Of a stretch of DNA of 64,000 bases, positions 38,989 to 51,608 are shown piece by piece (position 1 is the first letter of the stretch; each line of letters opens with the position of its first letter). The notes beneath the pieces are model-generated. The model was given only the letters and a program-made list of their open reading frames with translations. It made no database searches and was not told the DNA's origin. Source of the stretch: Cyanoderma ruficeps (lineage: Eukaryota > Chordata > Aves > Passeriformes > Timaliidae); assembly GCA_008694505.1 (NCBI GenBank), contig VZDJ01007749.1, positions 1,974,135 through 2,038,134 of the forward strand. The letters are read 5' to 3'. The position numbers were made by a program, and so were the translations under genes.

Positions 38989-39459
38989 TACACTTCAAAA
39001 AACCTTTCTTATGTTCTTTTGGTTCACAAGCTCGTTTGTGTGCCCACTGTGCCACCAAGCCATGACAGACAGCTGCACTCCCGAGATCCAGAATTAGGAC
39101 AAGGAACACAGAAAGCGTCATGAAGGAGGGACAGGATGTGCTGAATAAGGTTCATTTTCTCGAGAATGAAGCACATTCAGATTAGACAGAGGCTGAGGTC
39201 AAGTTGTCTGTTTTCTGTGTGAAAACACAAGTCACAGAATGAATTGGGACATCAAACTTGACACTTTAGCTTTTCTGTCTGTAATATCTTTGTATGCTTT
39301 GTACTATGGATCAAACACTACAGTGAAGTAAAAGTAAAAATTGTTATTTAACAAACTTGAAGCAGTACATTTAAGTTAAAAATGATCCTTTAAGAAAAGC
39401 TTTTTGACTTGCAGATTGCAGGAGGTTTTCATAATTATCGTAGCGAGTTACAGAGTTTT

Positions 39460-39475
39460 AATAAATAGTAATAAA
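39460..39475 (+). terminator. Tandem AATAAA, possible intronic polyadenylation signal
   Basis: Two AATAAA hexamers (39460-39465 and 39470-39475) are followed by a T-rich stretch with TTTCTTTG. They lie about 1.2 kb after the read-through stop at 38260. AATAAA is frequent in AT-rich introns, so the match alone is weak evidence. It matters only because it could end a transcript that keeps the intronic extension of exon C. Confidence 0.2.
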
Positions 39476-42400
39476 TTTTCTTTGTTCTTAATTCTGTTTT
39501 AAATTATATCTTCCACTCTATTATCCAACTAGTCTGACCTCAGTATTTGCAGCAACAAAATCTAAGACTTCACCAAATTTACTGAAGGAAGATAGTCTCT
39601 AAAACTGTAGAACACCCTCATGGTGTGGAATAATTTGGACTAAATTAATGTTACTAAATTAAAATTAAACCAAGTTAAGCTGCTCTGTCTGTTCCCAGCA
39701 TACTGTTTGCCTCTGCCACTGTCTCATGTAACTCCCAGGCACAATTTTGGACAAAAAATGTGACAAGGACCATTCTCAGTTGGCACCTTGCATGATCTGT
39801 AGGCAGCAGGAATTTACTGGTATAATTACTTTGCCAGTTGTCCTCAGTTTCTGAGAGAATTCCCCAGTATAATTTGCATATTATTTGCATATTTAACTAT
39901 TAATACTTTTCTTTTTGAGGTGTTCCAATGGGATACTTTTGGAAGAAAAATTTTCTTAAGCTAACAACTCTGGTGAGGTGTAAGTTTCTCTGAAGAGGGA
40001 AAACAAGACAATTAGGGCAAAATGATATTCCAAAGCTGGTCGGTTTCTAGGCTGTGAAATAAGATGTGGCCCTTTTTGACTCTATCAGAACATCTACTCA
40101 ATTATTTAGAGAAGCTCGCTGCCACTGGGGCTGAGTGGCCTCAAGGCAGTTGTGCCATTTCCTCATCCCTTTTTGGCTGAAGTGGCTATGCCAAAATACC
40201 ATGAGCTCTTTGATACCTCACCATGAGGAACTTCCAGCAGGCTCCAGGAGCGCACAGAGGTGCAGAGCATTTCTGCAAACCAAGTTCTGAGGGTGAAGGT
40301 TTTGATCAGCTTCTCTCACCTGTTAGCCTGGCTGGAGCAAGGACTTCATGCATCTCATGGGAAACTCCTAATTTAGGAGCCTGAAAGCAACATTTGTGAG
40401 GAAAGCATTCCATGGTAACATCACTGCAGCACTTGGGGCATCCTGAGTATCTAAATGAGCATTCTTGACTCCATCTATGTCTGAATGTCCTGCCTAGTAG
40501 AATCTCTGTGTCATTTCATACACTTAATTAGTTAGGGACTGCACTGGAACACAGTGTAAATCGGGGCCATGATTTGATTTAAAGAGATTGATAACCTCCC
40601 AAAATCAGAACTGAAATTTGTCTGCAGGACATCTACTACTCATGCAAAAAAAACCTAGGAAGCTACTGAATCGCCTTAGGGACATAATTTCTTCTCTTCA
40701 TTCATACCTGGTTCTCATTCTACCTGCATGTAATAATTTCTGAGCTCATGACCCATAGAGCTCCTATGGCTCTGTCCTGAAGGGTGCTGAGTAATCACTT
40801 TCCACCTTGATGTCACTGGAGATGTTGGCACTCACCATCTCATGAAAAAAAATCTACCTTTGACTTCTTCATTCTCTTTCATTTTTGTCCTTTACATTTT
40901 TTCTGATTTTTGCTTATATATAACCTTTGTAGTGGTGTCAACTACATTGACATACGGTAATGCACAAGAAGAAAAGTTACCTCTCCAGCATTAATTAGGT
41001 TACTGAGGAAAATATGCAACTGAACAGCAATTGCTAATGAAAAAACCCTACAGTACTGCAAACTAGTGCATGGCTGAAATAGAATAGAAGCAAATGATCT
41101 AATCAGTCAGAGATTGTTTGCTCCATTTGCAGAGGTATTGAATTCAATTAAAGATTGCAATACTTAAAGAGGATCATTTAAATCTCTATTTTTAGGAAAG
41201 GTTCTTTTAAAAAACCTACAATGTTTAATTGATGGAGCCTCTGCTCCCTCACAGACATTAACAAAGGCAGCATATGATGCAAGATACACATGGGACTTCC
41301 AGAAAGTATGTTTAATATGTTGTGCATGATTTTAGATGAAGGAGGTCTTAGTGCTTCTGAGAAAGAAATGCTTTTTGCTGAAGACTCTAAATGAAGGTTT
41401 TCCCAGTTTGGAAATATTTTAACAATGGATGTTTTGGTGATGACAGACATCTTAATTATTGCACTGGGAAATGTAAATTTTTCAAAGGGGAGAAAGGTAC
41501 TCGGAGCTTATTGAATGTCAATAGTAGGTGAATGCCTGGTTTTCCTTAGTGCCTTAAATCCTCCCCCGACTCCCCCTTTGATTATAATGGCATTCAAGCT
41601 GTCAGCATCTATGCAAGGCACTGTGTAAACACAGAGGAAGTGAAAGTCCCTGCCTCCAGTATCTCCTAGAATAAACAAAAGGTATCAGGTAAGAAGGAGA
41701 GAACAAAGAGGAAATCAAGAGGTGGGAGGAAGAGGGAAATAAAGCAAGCATTGTGTTGTTTCAGCGTTGGTAAGTGTACAGATTTGCAGCCATTGTAGGA
41801 GGGACACTTTACTGGCCGTGGTTTTTCTATCCAGGCTTTTCAGACAGCTGTAGGATCACCAGAGAGCTAAATTTAAGGGCTGGGCTGCCTGGTCAAGCAG
41901 TTGGTGCAAAATTGGCACCAGCTGGGTCGTCAGTGAGATGTTTCCTCTGCTTCTCACTTTGCCACTGACACCTGGGGGAAGCCCTGGCCACTGGCACGGG
42001 AGCTGAGGATTGCAGGAGAGGTCTTTTGCTCCTCCCACACTGCATGGGAGAAGGCTCAACATTTTGCATACCTTTATGAGCATGGAAAGAAATCCCCAGC
42101 TTAATTTTTTGCAAGAACAGCATTCATTTTAGATGAAAATATGTGATGCAAACTTTTAGGGAACCTTAGGTATGCACTTGGACTCAGAAATCATGAATTT
42201 GTTGTAAGAATATCATTTTTTATGAAGTTATTTGGCAAAATGATACAGTTAAGTCCTTCCTTCTTTTTGTCTTTTATTTTTAACACTTTAAAAAAAGTCT
42301 AATTTGCAAGTTTTTCTATTCAGTCATGAAGGTGATAAACATCTTTTAAAACTGAAAATAAAGATTCTCATGTTGTAGAACTCCAGGAGCTGAAATGTTA

Positions 42401-44320
42401 AGCTAAACACTGAGTACTGCAAGGCTTGCAATAAAAATTGCAAGAGTTGGCAGAAGCCTGAAAGGCTTCAAAAGGACTTAGAGAATGGGTTTTGCTTGAA
42501 TTAGGAAAGCCCAATCAGGCCTTTAGTATCTCTTTGGCACAGCTTTGTGAATCTGTATTAACTGGAAATCATAAATGAAGTGATAGTAAATCAAGAATAA
42601 TATGCTCATTTCTCATCTCTTTCTAAGGATTTGATTATGACAGCCTATCCACAGAGCAGGCTCTACTCTCACGCACTGGAAACCGCTTCTGAAAATTGTG
42701 TGCAAAATAGCTTTTTTTACTTTCCATAACGTATTCTGGCAGTTCTCTTTGTTCTCATCAGGGTGGGTTCTTATCAATAACACTAAGCCACTTAGCCAGC
42801 AATTGCTATATACTGTGAGATGATTACATGTTGGGGAACAATAAGCACTGATTTTTGGTCAGGCTGAACTAAATCAATGAACTGAAATTTGGTCAGTTGC
42901 CCTGGAGGGCATACATCAGGTGAAGGGTATGTTTCTTACATACATTGCAGCAGCAGATTTTAATGGCATTCACTGAGCCAAACCTGTCATTGTCCCTGCT
43001 ACAGAGACTTCACCTAACAAATAAAAGCAAGCACTGGTGAAAATACGATTGTTATCCATGGAAAGAGTTCAATTTTAAGAATGATAGTTGAACACATGAC
43101 CTCTGCACAGGGCAGTAAATGTGAGAATGTTTTATGGAGACACATTGATCATTAAAGGAATGAAGATAACATTAATAGGAAGATGAGTTTTTTCTGCCCA
43201 TTTTGGTTTAAAACTATGTACTGTAAGGTTTGTATAGTCCTGTTTCTATGCACAGGCATTGTATTCTTTTCATGTATCTGTTTCCACTTCTTTCCCTGGA
43301 TGTCACACCAGCTTGTCCAAAGTTCATCGGCCCCAGCAGGCGCAGCTCTTCCCTAGGGCTCTGATAAATCAAAAGGATTTGACTCAACAGTTGCTCACTA
43401 GTGTAAACTGAATCCCACAGCTTCCAGTATCCCAGAGCTCAGCACCCATATATGTCCCATAGATGACAGATCCTGGGAAATGTGAGCATTCAGGACAAAT
43501 CGCATTTGGAAGAGCACACATTTCAATTTCAGGTAGACAGAAATTTAACTAGGTGCATGAAACCCATGCACTTTTCCTTGGGTTTTTTTGTTTAAAATAT
43601 ATTAAGAATTTTTAGATTCTTCTAATGATTATTGATTAATTGCTTTAAAACCTAATTGTCAACATCACTGACACTCAAGATGTCTAAAAAATTGAAAAGA
43701 GGATACAGTGAACATTAAACTTCTCTCTTTTTGTTTTAATATTTGCTACCTGATCACATTTGATTTTCCCATTCTACTGTAAAATATTTGCATATTGAAT
43801 ATTGGCTTTTCAGTTGGAGTACTGAAGTTGTGTAAATATGGTGGCTTTAGAAAGTCACTATTCAGTACAATTGCCTCTTGAACTGGCTCATTGGTTTTTT
43901 GTTTTCAAGTATGACTTATAGGATCTCATGGGTGTCTGTCTGTCCCTCTTAATAAATATTGCACTCCTTGACCAATTCAGCCAAATCTGGTTCAGCATAA
44001 AAATTTCAATGGTGTTAAGCTCTCAGAGAAGCTAAATTGCGTCAGTTTTGGTGCCCATTCTGGTCTCTTATTGCATATTGCAGAGGCAGGTCTTCCTCTG
44101 CTTTGTGCTTAAAAAGCAAAGATGAAAAAAAAAAACAAAGTCTATGTGTGTGCTTAGGATGAGTTTCTCAAAAGTTCCTCAGACTCATTAATGTTGCTAT
44201 ATTCCATCAATGTTTTCAAAAATCTTATCCTATGACACTTTTATATAAATACTCTGACATTATTAAGGAATTATTTAATTAAGGAAGTGTGACAAGCTCA
44301 GAGGATAAGATTTTCTGTTT

Positions 44321-44336
44321 GTTGTTGTTGTTGTTG
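44321..44336 (+). repeat. (GTT)5 microsatellite
   Basis: Five GTT units in a row in AT-rich intron. Confidence 0.85.
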
Positions 44337-45202
44337 GCATTTATATTGGAGAGGAATGGTTCTTAGAGGCTCTTTGGAGCACAGTGGAGCACCAAAGGCA
44401 AATCCTAACTAGTTGCATGGAAAACCATAGGCACAGAAACACCTGAACATGATCAGCAATGATATTTCATTCCTACTGCACTCCACAATCCAGAAAAGAC
44501 TTCTGGTTTGGCTTCAGCTCTGTTGTAGATTAACTTCAAGAGGCACCATCCAGGCAGGATGGGTTTCCAGCCTCTCCAAAAGGAAGCCAAACCATGGAAT
44601 TTCTGTTCAGCCAGTGGGATTTGTCTAAAACCTTGAGCACTGCTTTGAAACTACCCCATATGGTGTGTACACACAGAGAAAAAATCTGCTTGTAAATGAA
44701 ATTAGAGCAGTGTTAGTAATCCAAAGAATGGCAAGATGCTTGCATAAATTGCTGATTAATTAGTTGCAAATATAATTTCTTTTTAAGCTCAATTTGAGAG
44801 AAAAGGATCTCAGGCCACTTGCTGCTTTAATTTTGTTCTTTCATGTTTAAATGACTAAGTTCATATTTGCTTTATTTTTTTTTTTAACCCAGATTGGTTT
44901 TATCCAGTCTCAAATTCTGACACATTATCATTTTTAAATACAGTGAAATTTAGAAGAGCAAACATAACTTGGTAGCAATGTTTTTTCATAGCATGCTGCC
45001 TTGCTTTATTCCTACCTAGTAAGTTGTTCATATCATGTTAGGACAGTAATATTTCTAAACCAGCCCTTTGCATAACATGGGACAGCATCAAACTGTTGCT
45101 GAGCAAAGTCACACCTGAATTTAGGCAGCCCTTTGTTGCTGGAGAAATATTTCCCTCGCAGTTACAGCTCTTTGTGTCAACCTCTTTTCCTAGGAAGGGT
45201 CC

Positions 45203-45817
45203 TCACATGATGCAATGCTTGGTTCTGTCCCGCACTCTGTGCCTTCCCCTGTTCCTTCTCAGTGCCTGCCAACACACTAAATAAACATCAAGATTACACG
45301 GAAGTGGGAATGCAGGTGAAACGAGGTCGTCGCTGAGCTGGTCACCCTTAACTGTACCGTCACATGGCTGTAACACACTTTTCTGCATTTGGGGTGGCTG
45401 GAAAAGGCTGGGTGTGTTACAGTCACTGATTCTGAATAGCCCTGGAGGATAGAAATCCTTGTATTGTGTATTGTGTCTCAGAGCTTCTGTTCTCCCGTGA
45501 AAAGGAAGCGAGAGTCGTTCAGTCCCCTTATCACTTTTGTGGAGCCCTGCTAAGCCTGAAGATCTCGTTAACCACTTCCTTTGGTGCATTTTTATGATTG
45601 AAGTACTGTGTGTTTTACAAGCTTGGCTCACACAATTTCCTTTCAGAAAGCATGAAATAATACATTCTATTTCTTTTGTGTGTGATTCCTGAGAGCCGAG
45701 GGAAAGAAAAGCAAATTGACTCAGGGTGTGACCTTCCTCTCTCAGTGGTGAGAGCCCAGAGCAGGCACCCTGCCCTGATAAAGCTTCAAAGTGCTGCCAC
45801 ACTTGCAGCCCCCCCAA
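45203..45817 (-). other. Long minus-strand open frame in a GC-richer island, unassigned
   Basis: This is the longest open frame in the window, 204 codons from an ATG, antisense to NRXN1. The surrounding 0.8 kb is richer in GC than the flanking intron. I recognise no domain, signal peptide, membrane segment or repeat in the product, and the composition looks unbiased. No splice-site pair or upstream promoter is evident. A random frame favoured by local composition is the most likely explanation. An antisense transcript, an unannotated exon or an old retroposed fragment remain possible. Confidence 0.15.
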
Positions 45818-46640
45818 AGCACTGCAGCAGTGTCAGTCCTGCTGCTGCAGTCAGCCAATGGATTCCAAGTGTTTCCATGGCACATGGAGCCGCTGGGAGA
45901 TGAATTTTCTTTCTGTATCTAATTAATCAGGCTAATTGCTGCAAGTTGCAGTGTTCAACCTGCTTTTATGTGTGGCTGGCAAGGACCTGACTCCAACAGT
46001 CTGTTCTGATGTTTTGTTGAACATCAACCATGTATCAGAGCTCTTTAAAATGTAGGTGATACAACTGTATTATGTACTGAAGATTTCCTCCAAACACAAC
46101 GGTGACAGCATTGTGAGAAAGATTTCTGCTCACTTACAGTTATTAAGACCAAATCTTCATTCACAGGCACGCCTGCTTCATAGACTGCAGATCGTTTTCT
46201 CTCATCAAACAATTCTTGGGATTTCAGTTGATAAATTAGTACGGAAGGTTTCTCCAAAACCGTCTTTCTTTTCCCTGTGGGTAGTACCAGCATCCTATGT
46301 CTGTCTTGAATAACTCAATAAGTACTTTGTGATCTATTGATTTATTTAATTTAATCTGTTAGCTAAAACTTGTCTTTAAATATTTGTTTTCATTTAGTAA
46401 TCAACAGTTGATTCGAACAGCTGAAACTTATGTTTTGTTTATATGCTGGCATTACTTCAGAGTTAGATACTTCCTAATAGTTATGTCTTGAAGCTCTTTG
46501 CCTAGAACATCTGCAATTCTGTTATGAATAATTTTGCATGCAGTGTTTGTTTCTTTGCATAGTTTTTCCTTTCACTTAATGAACCACTGTTGAAATGTCT
46601 TTTTTGCAGTATGGTTTTGCAAACACGCACATATATTTAT

Positions 46641-46654
46641 ACACACACACACAC
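46641..46654. repeat. (AC)7 microsatellite
   Basis: Seven AC units after a short AT-rich stretch. Confidence 0.85.
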
Positions 46655-49600
46655 ATTTTTAAAATCCAGATGAAGTATTAGATTGGAATTTTTTTAATGT
46701 GAAGGGGAACAGTAAAGTCTCCAGAAGTACTTAAGGAAGAAAGCTATGGGACTTGTCAGTTTCTCCAAAGAGTGAACATAAATGATGGGCAGGGACATCT
46801 GCATTAAGGAAGAGAAGAACTGAAATTTTTCCTTGGATCCAACTATACCACTTTCTCCTAGAAGTGCACAAGAGCATGGGGTGAGAAATAGGAACCATTT
46901 TCTTAAAGTCCACTCCAGAACATCTGATGATATATTCACCAATTGAACAGAAATCACATAGGTTTGTACTCTGACCTAGGGAAAATGATCCCATCTTCCT
47001 CCAGTTCCTCTCCATTAATAAATAACCGAGCACTTCCCCACTGTGAGATGATGGTGGGCTGAGGATCTTATCTATTCCTGGCTTTGATGTGTTCAGACAC
47101 ATCATCACTACAGACTGTGTCTGTATCTAAAAACACAGGGGTGCAAGTAGCAGGTTTTGGGAGAACATGTAGCCAGTAGAAGTAGTAGTAATTCTGGAAA
47201 GAGCAGAAACCATGGGGGAGGAAGGCCTGGGGAAGAGATTCCATGGTGCTGACATTCCCACATGTCCTGGAGGAAAGAGGCTTGCATGGGGAAAAAAACA
47301 CTTGAAGGTGCAATGTTCTGTGTAATCTTGCTAGGTCTTTAAATCCAGCCACATACTCAATGTTTGGGGCTTTGTGGGTGGATCCTGTTGAGAAGAAAGG
47401 CTGAAGAGGTCGACAGAGCTTTTGAAATGGCCATCAGCTTGCAGGTTTTTCTCAGCTCCCAGCATAACTCTATAAATATAGAAAAGGTTCTGACATTTTT
47501 ATGAATTAAAAAAAAAGGATGAGGTCAGAACAAATGGCCTTAGACATATCTCAAATGACACTTGCATATTATTTTCAGGTTTTTAAAGCAGGACATGATT
47601 ATCTGTGCTGCGTGGTGCTGTGAGGATGCTGGGAACAGCACGAGTGAGGTTCTGATGTCCATGTAGCCATACCTGATTCTGCCAACGAATAGATCATTTG
47701 CTTTTCTCTTCCCATCCAGATACTCTTGTGATTTTCACAAATGTGAAATAAATTCCATTAATAAATTCCAAAGAGAAATATTCCCTCTTCTTTATGTCTA
47801 TTTCAGATCATACTTTGAAAAAAATGAGTGTCTGTCTCCAACATTTCATGAGGCCACAAATTCACTAAAATTAAGTGTCTGGAATTTTTACTGAATGCTT
47901 TAGGGGCATTCATCTAGACTTAATGCATTCAGGAAAGCTGATAATTCCTTACATTAATACGAAGACTTAGTTGCTTAATTCCAGGCTCCAGAGGTATTGA
48001 ATATGACAGTCTGAATAAATTTTCTGTAGGTGTGATGGACTTGGTAATTAACTGTTCTAATCCATACTAAAGCATTATCAATACCTTCATATCCCGCAGT
48101 GTAGGAAGGCAGTGGTAGCTAGATATGTGTTACCTTCTAAAAATTCAGTATTTGTGTATGTATTTGAGTGTATAAGCATATTTTTTTCACTACATTTTTA
48201 TGGTGTGGTGATGTCCAATTGCAACTGGGATAGCATGAGCACTTAAAATATTTCCCTCATAACGACATTAACATTTCTTCTCTCTAGGGTGGTGGTAGCT
48301 TGTACCACCATACACAGCAATAGTCTTAGAAATAATATTTTCTAAAGTGATCAAAATGGCCAAATATTATAGTTAAATGAGGCATAAAAGCAGTTGTAGT
48401 AATTTCCGTATGAAATTACAGTCATGGTTAAAACCATATGCAGGAGAGAAGGGGTCAGGATGTGGTCATTGCCTTCCCCAATGATTGATGGAAGAATAAT
48501 TTTTGATGACCCAAAATAGTTTTTCAGTTTTTATCAGCAGCATACTGAGAATGAGAGAAAAACTTCTGTTCAAGCCTATTTCTGTGTGATTTTTTTAAAA
48601 TTATTCCTTATTGTTAAGTACAGGCAAATTAAAAAAAAAAAAAGAAACAAAGATTCAAAATAGAAATCCAAATAAGACCAATGTTTGAAAAGTGTTTTGT
48701 GTGTATTATATTCATCTAATTAGACATAAATCTGTAAATGGCTGAGATCACCCCAATGTTTTCAGTCAACTCTTTGAAAAGCTTTGCAAATCTGTTGAGA
48801 TAGTGCCTCCTCTGCAATCTTAACTGACTTTGGTATTCAAACTTTTCCAATAGTTTTTATAGAGCTGAGTCCACGCAGAAATAGAGAACATTATCTATGT
48901 TTTTAATGCTACACAGGTAAGCCTCTAAAGAAAATCCTACATTTAATTTAATCCTACACTTGACATCTTTGTATAATAAAAATCTTTATATATTAATAAT
49001 AGCTATCAGCTTGCTTAGTCTGTGAATAGACTGAAGTGCTTTTTTTTTTCCATAAGGGGGAGGTAACAGATGTCTGACATGATAATTCCACCATATGGCA
49101 ATTCCATCTTATTTCTAGTGCAATATTAAAAAAAAAAAATGATGAACACTGAGCAACATTGTTAATCTTAGTAGGTGGAAGTCTCAGCATTGTTGAAGAA
49201 GCAACAAGGTTTGATTTTAACTTAGTGTTGCACATCAGACAAGGTGTATTGTTTCCCCTCTACAGTCCTGGGTTGGCAGTAGAATGAGCTGGATAACTCA
49301 ACAAGAATGGTTTTGTAACACAGTGTGCCTTTTTTTTTCTTTTTTTTTTTCCCTGCTGTTCTGAATATATGGCTGTTCATATTTCACCTCATACTCTGGG
49401 TTTAAGCACACATTTTCCATAGAATTACTTGCAAATTTTGCTCCTGCTGTTCAGGTGACTAGCAAACCAAACCAAATGGCAAGTTTTCTTTTTGGCAAGG
49501 CAAGGTCATCAGTAAAAAACATGATGTAGGTATATGGAGCCAAAGAGAGAAAAAAAGAAAGAAAAATACTAAAGAAAAATATTAAAGGAATATTAATATT

Positions 49601-50805
49601 AAATATTAACGGAAGTGTATTCAGGTGTTTCAGTCGGGTAACAAGGGAAGTCCATATGCCCATTGGAGAAAATAGGAATTTAGAGTAAAACTCCTCGCTG
49701 GCATTCTTTGGTCAAAGATGAGAAAAATGCAGCGGCAGGGGTGAAAGTCACAGTGTGAGCACAATTTTATTTACAAATACTAACAGTCAGAATTGTAATG
49801 GTGCATTTCCCGAGTATTGGCTGTAATCATACAAATTGCTTTATTTTTTCCATAGTGTAAAATGAAATTTTATAAAATCCATTGCTGGTGAATAAGGCAC
49901 ATGGGATTTTTCAGATGATGCATGTGGGGTCTTGGAATGCAGAGGAATTCCAGTTCAAGATAGTATTTAAATACACGTTTTCTTTAAACATGTCCTTAAG
50001 TAAATGCTGGGATTGGAAGGGATTTAAACATGTGCTTTTCAAGTCTTTTCTTGAATCAAGTAGTTTCTTGAAATTAAAAATAATAATGTCTGTTCTGCTG
50101 CCATCTTAACCTAGGTTTAAGCTAAAGGCAAAATCTCAGTCAGTTCTCATTCATTCCCTACAGAAGAAGTTGTGCTTTCTTTCATCTCTCTAATTAAGAT
50201 GTGCCATGAGGTGTGATTCTGATATCTGAGCAACTGTTCTGTGACAGTGAAAATTTGAAATGAATGAAATGTTTTATTTCTGTCCAAGTAGAGCACTTGT
50301 GAATTACATTTTACAAAATCTCACCCACAGGTGATAGAGTATGTAAAGTATGTGTTCTGATTTGCTCATTTTAAATAGCTCATTAATTATCAATGTCAGT
50401 ATTCTCTTAATTGTGGTTTTTTGTGGCCAGCAGAGCATTTACTGGTGATCTTTAGGAAAGATGGCTCATTACTCTGTCAGCTCTCCTCCTTTTTTTTCCA
50501 CTTGCTGTACCAAACTACGGACAGTTAAAAATATGTGAATAATTGACAGACTGTTTTCCTACATACTCTGCTGTCATTTTGCCTCAAGAGCCTGTATTTA
50601 ACTTCCTGTGGGAGAGAAGTGATCTGTGGAATCTTGAATAGAAGATATTTAAGGGATGTGAGGCATTTCTTTGTAAAGATGAAGTTTGGACAATGAAGAC
50701 ACTGAGAAGTTAGATAGGGATAATTAATCTTCTTAGAATATCCTGTAGTTATAACAGTTTGGGTGAAGCTTAAGAAGATTGTCTAGGTTTAGAAAGACAG
50801 GTATC

Positions 50806-51608
50806 TGCCAGGGAAACTGGGGTTCCCCTTAGAATAGAGAATGTAAACCCCTCACTCCCCGCCGAATTATAATTTTGCAATTAAGGGCTCTCAGGCAAAG
50901 ATTTGGGAATAGGAATAACAGTTCTTTACTAGGAATATCAATAATACAAATGTGGTAAAAAAACAAAACCACCCCACCAAACCAGCAAACAAACAAACAA
51001 CAATTTTGGAAAGCCCTGACAAAGTCAGAGCTACAACCTGATGCCCTGTTAGTCAGGGTGTCGGAAGCAGTCCAAAAGTAAGTCCTCCTGGAGTGGCAGA
51101 TGTGGTTCTGTTGAGGTAGAGATGATCCTGTAGCCAAAAGGGTCCAGAGGTGGTGAGAAGGGTCCAGTCTTCCTCAGGTAATCGGATGAAGCAAGAGGAT
51201 GTCCTGGTCCCGAGTCCCAGTTTTATCCAGGTAGGAACGGTTGGCTCCCCCAACTGGGTGGAGCATCTCACAATAGGATGATGGAATGTGGGTATATTTT
51301 GGGAAAGGGAACAGCCTGAGGAAGAAAACAGCCTGGGGAGTCGTAATGGCCCGTGGAGAAAGATAAGAACAATGCCCTACCTGGTATTAACCGTTGGGCC
51401 ATTATCAAAAGGCACCCACCCCCCTCCCTCCAGAGTAAACAAGAGATAAAGAGGAACAACCCCCCAACTGTTTTTAGCAGATGAAAAATAGAATACACAA
51501 TTTAGGCTCCACAACCCAAGACAAAGATACAGGGTACTAGCAAATAAAACATGAATACACATAACCATAAACAAAAGCAGACCTCAGATATGTCAATGTC
51601 ATGGCATA
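50806..51608 (-). mobile_element. Solitary endogenous-retrovirus LTR
   Basis: An approximately 800-nt element with LTR architecture on the minus strand, with no gag, pol or env sequence beside it. The plus-strand ends show a short inverted repeat (TGCCA at 50806-50810, TGGCA at 51602-51606). The 5-nt string GTATC lies directly before the element (50801-50805) and again at 51609-51613, a likely target-site duplication. If that is right, the LTR ends at 51608, two bases beyond the inverted repeat, so this edge is uncertain. Read on the minus strand there is a TATA-like ATAAAA at 51226-51221, then a T-rich and GT-rich region. An AGTAAAG at the position expected for the poly-A signal and a GC-rich 3' part follow. 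It resembles LTRs common in songbird genomes; the family name cannot be fixed here. Solo LTRs arise by recombination between the two LTRs of a provirus. Confidence 0.75.

Noticed and set aside
46731..47108. 125-codon minus-strand open frame overlapped by other frames
   Set aside because: Nothing in the product resembles a known family, and several frames are open in the same place, which points to composition.
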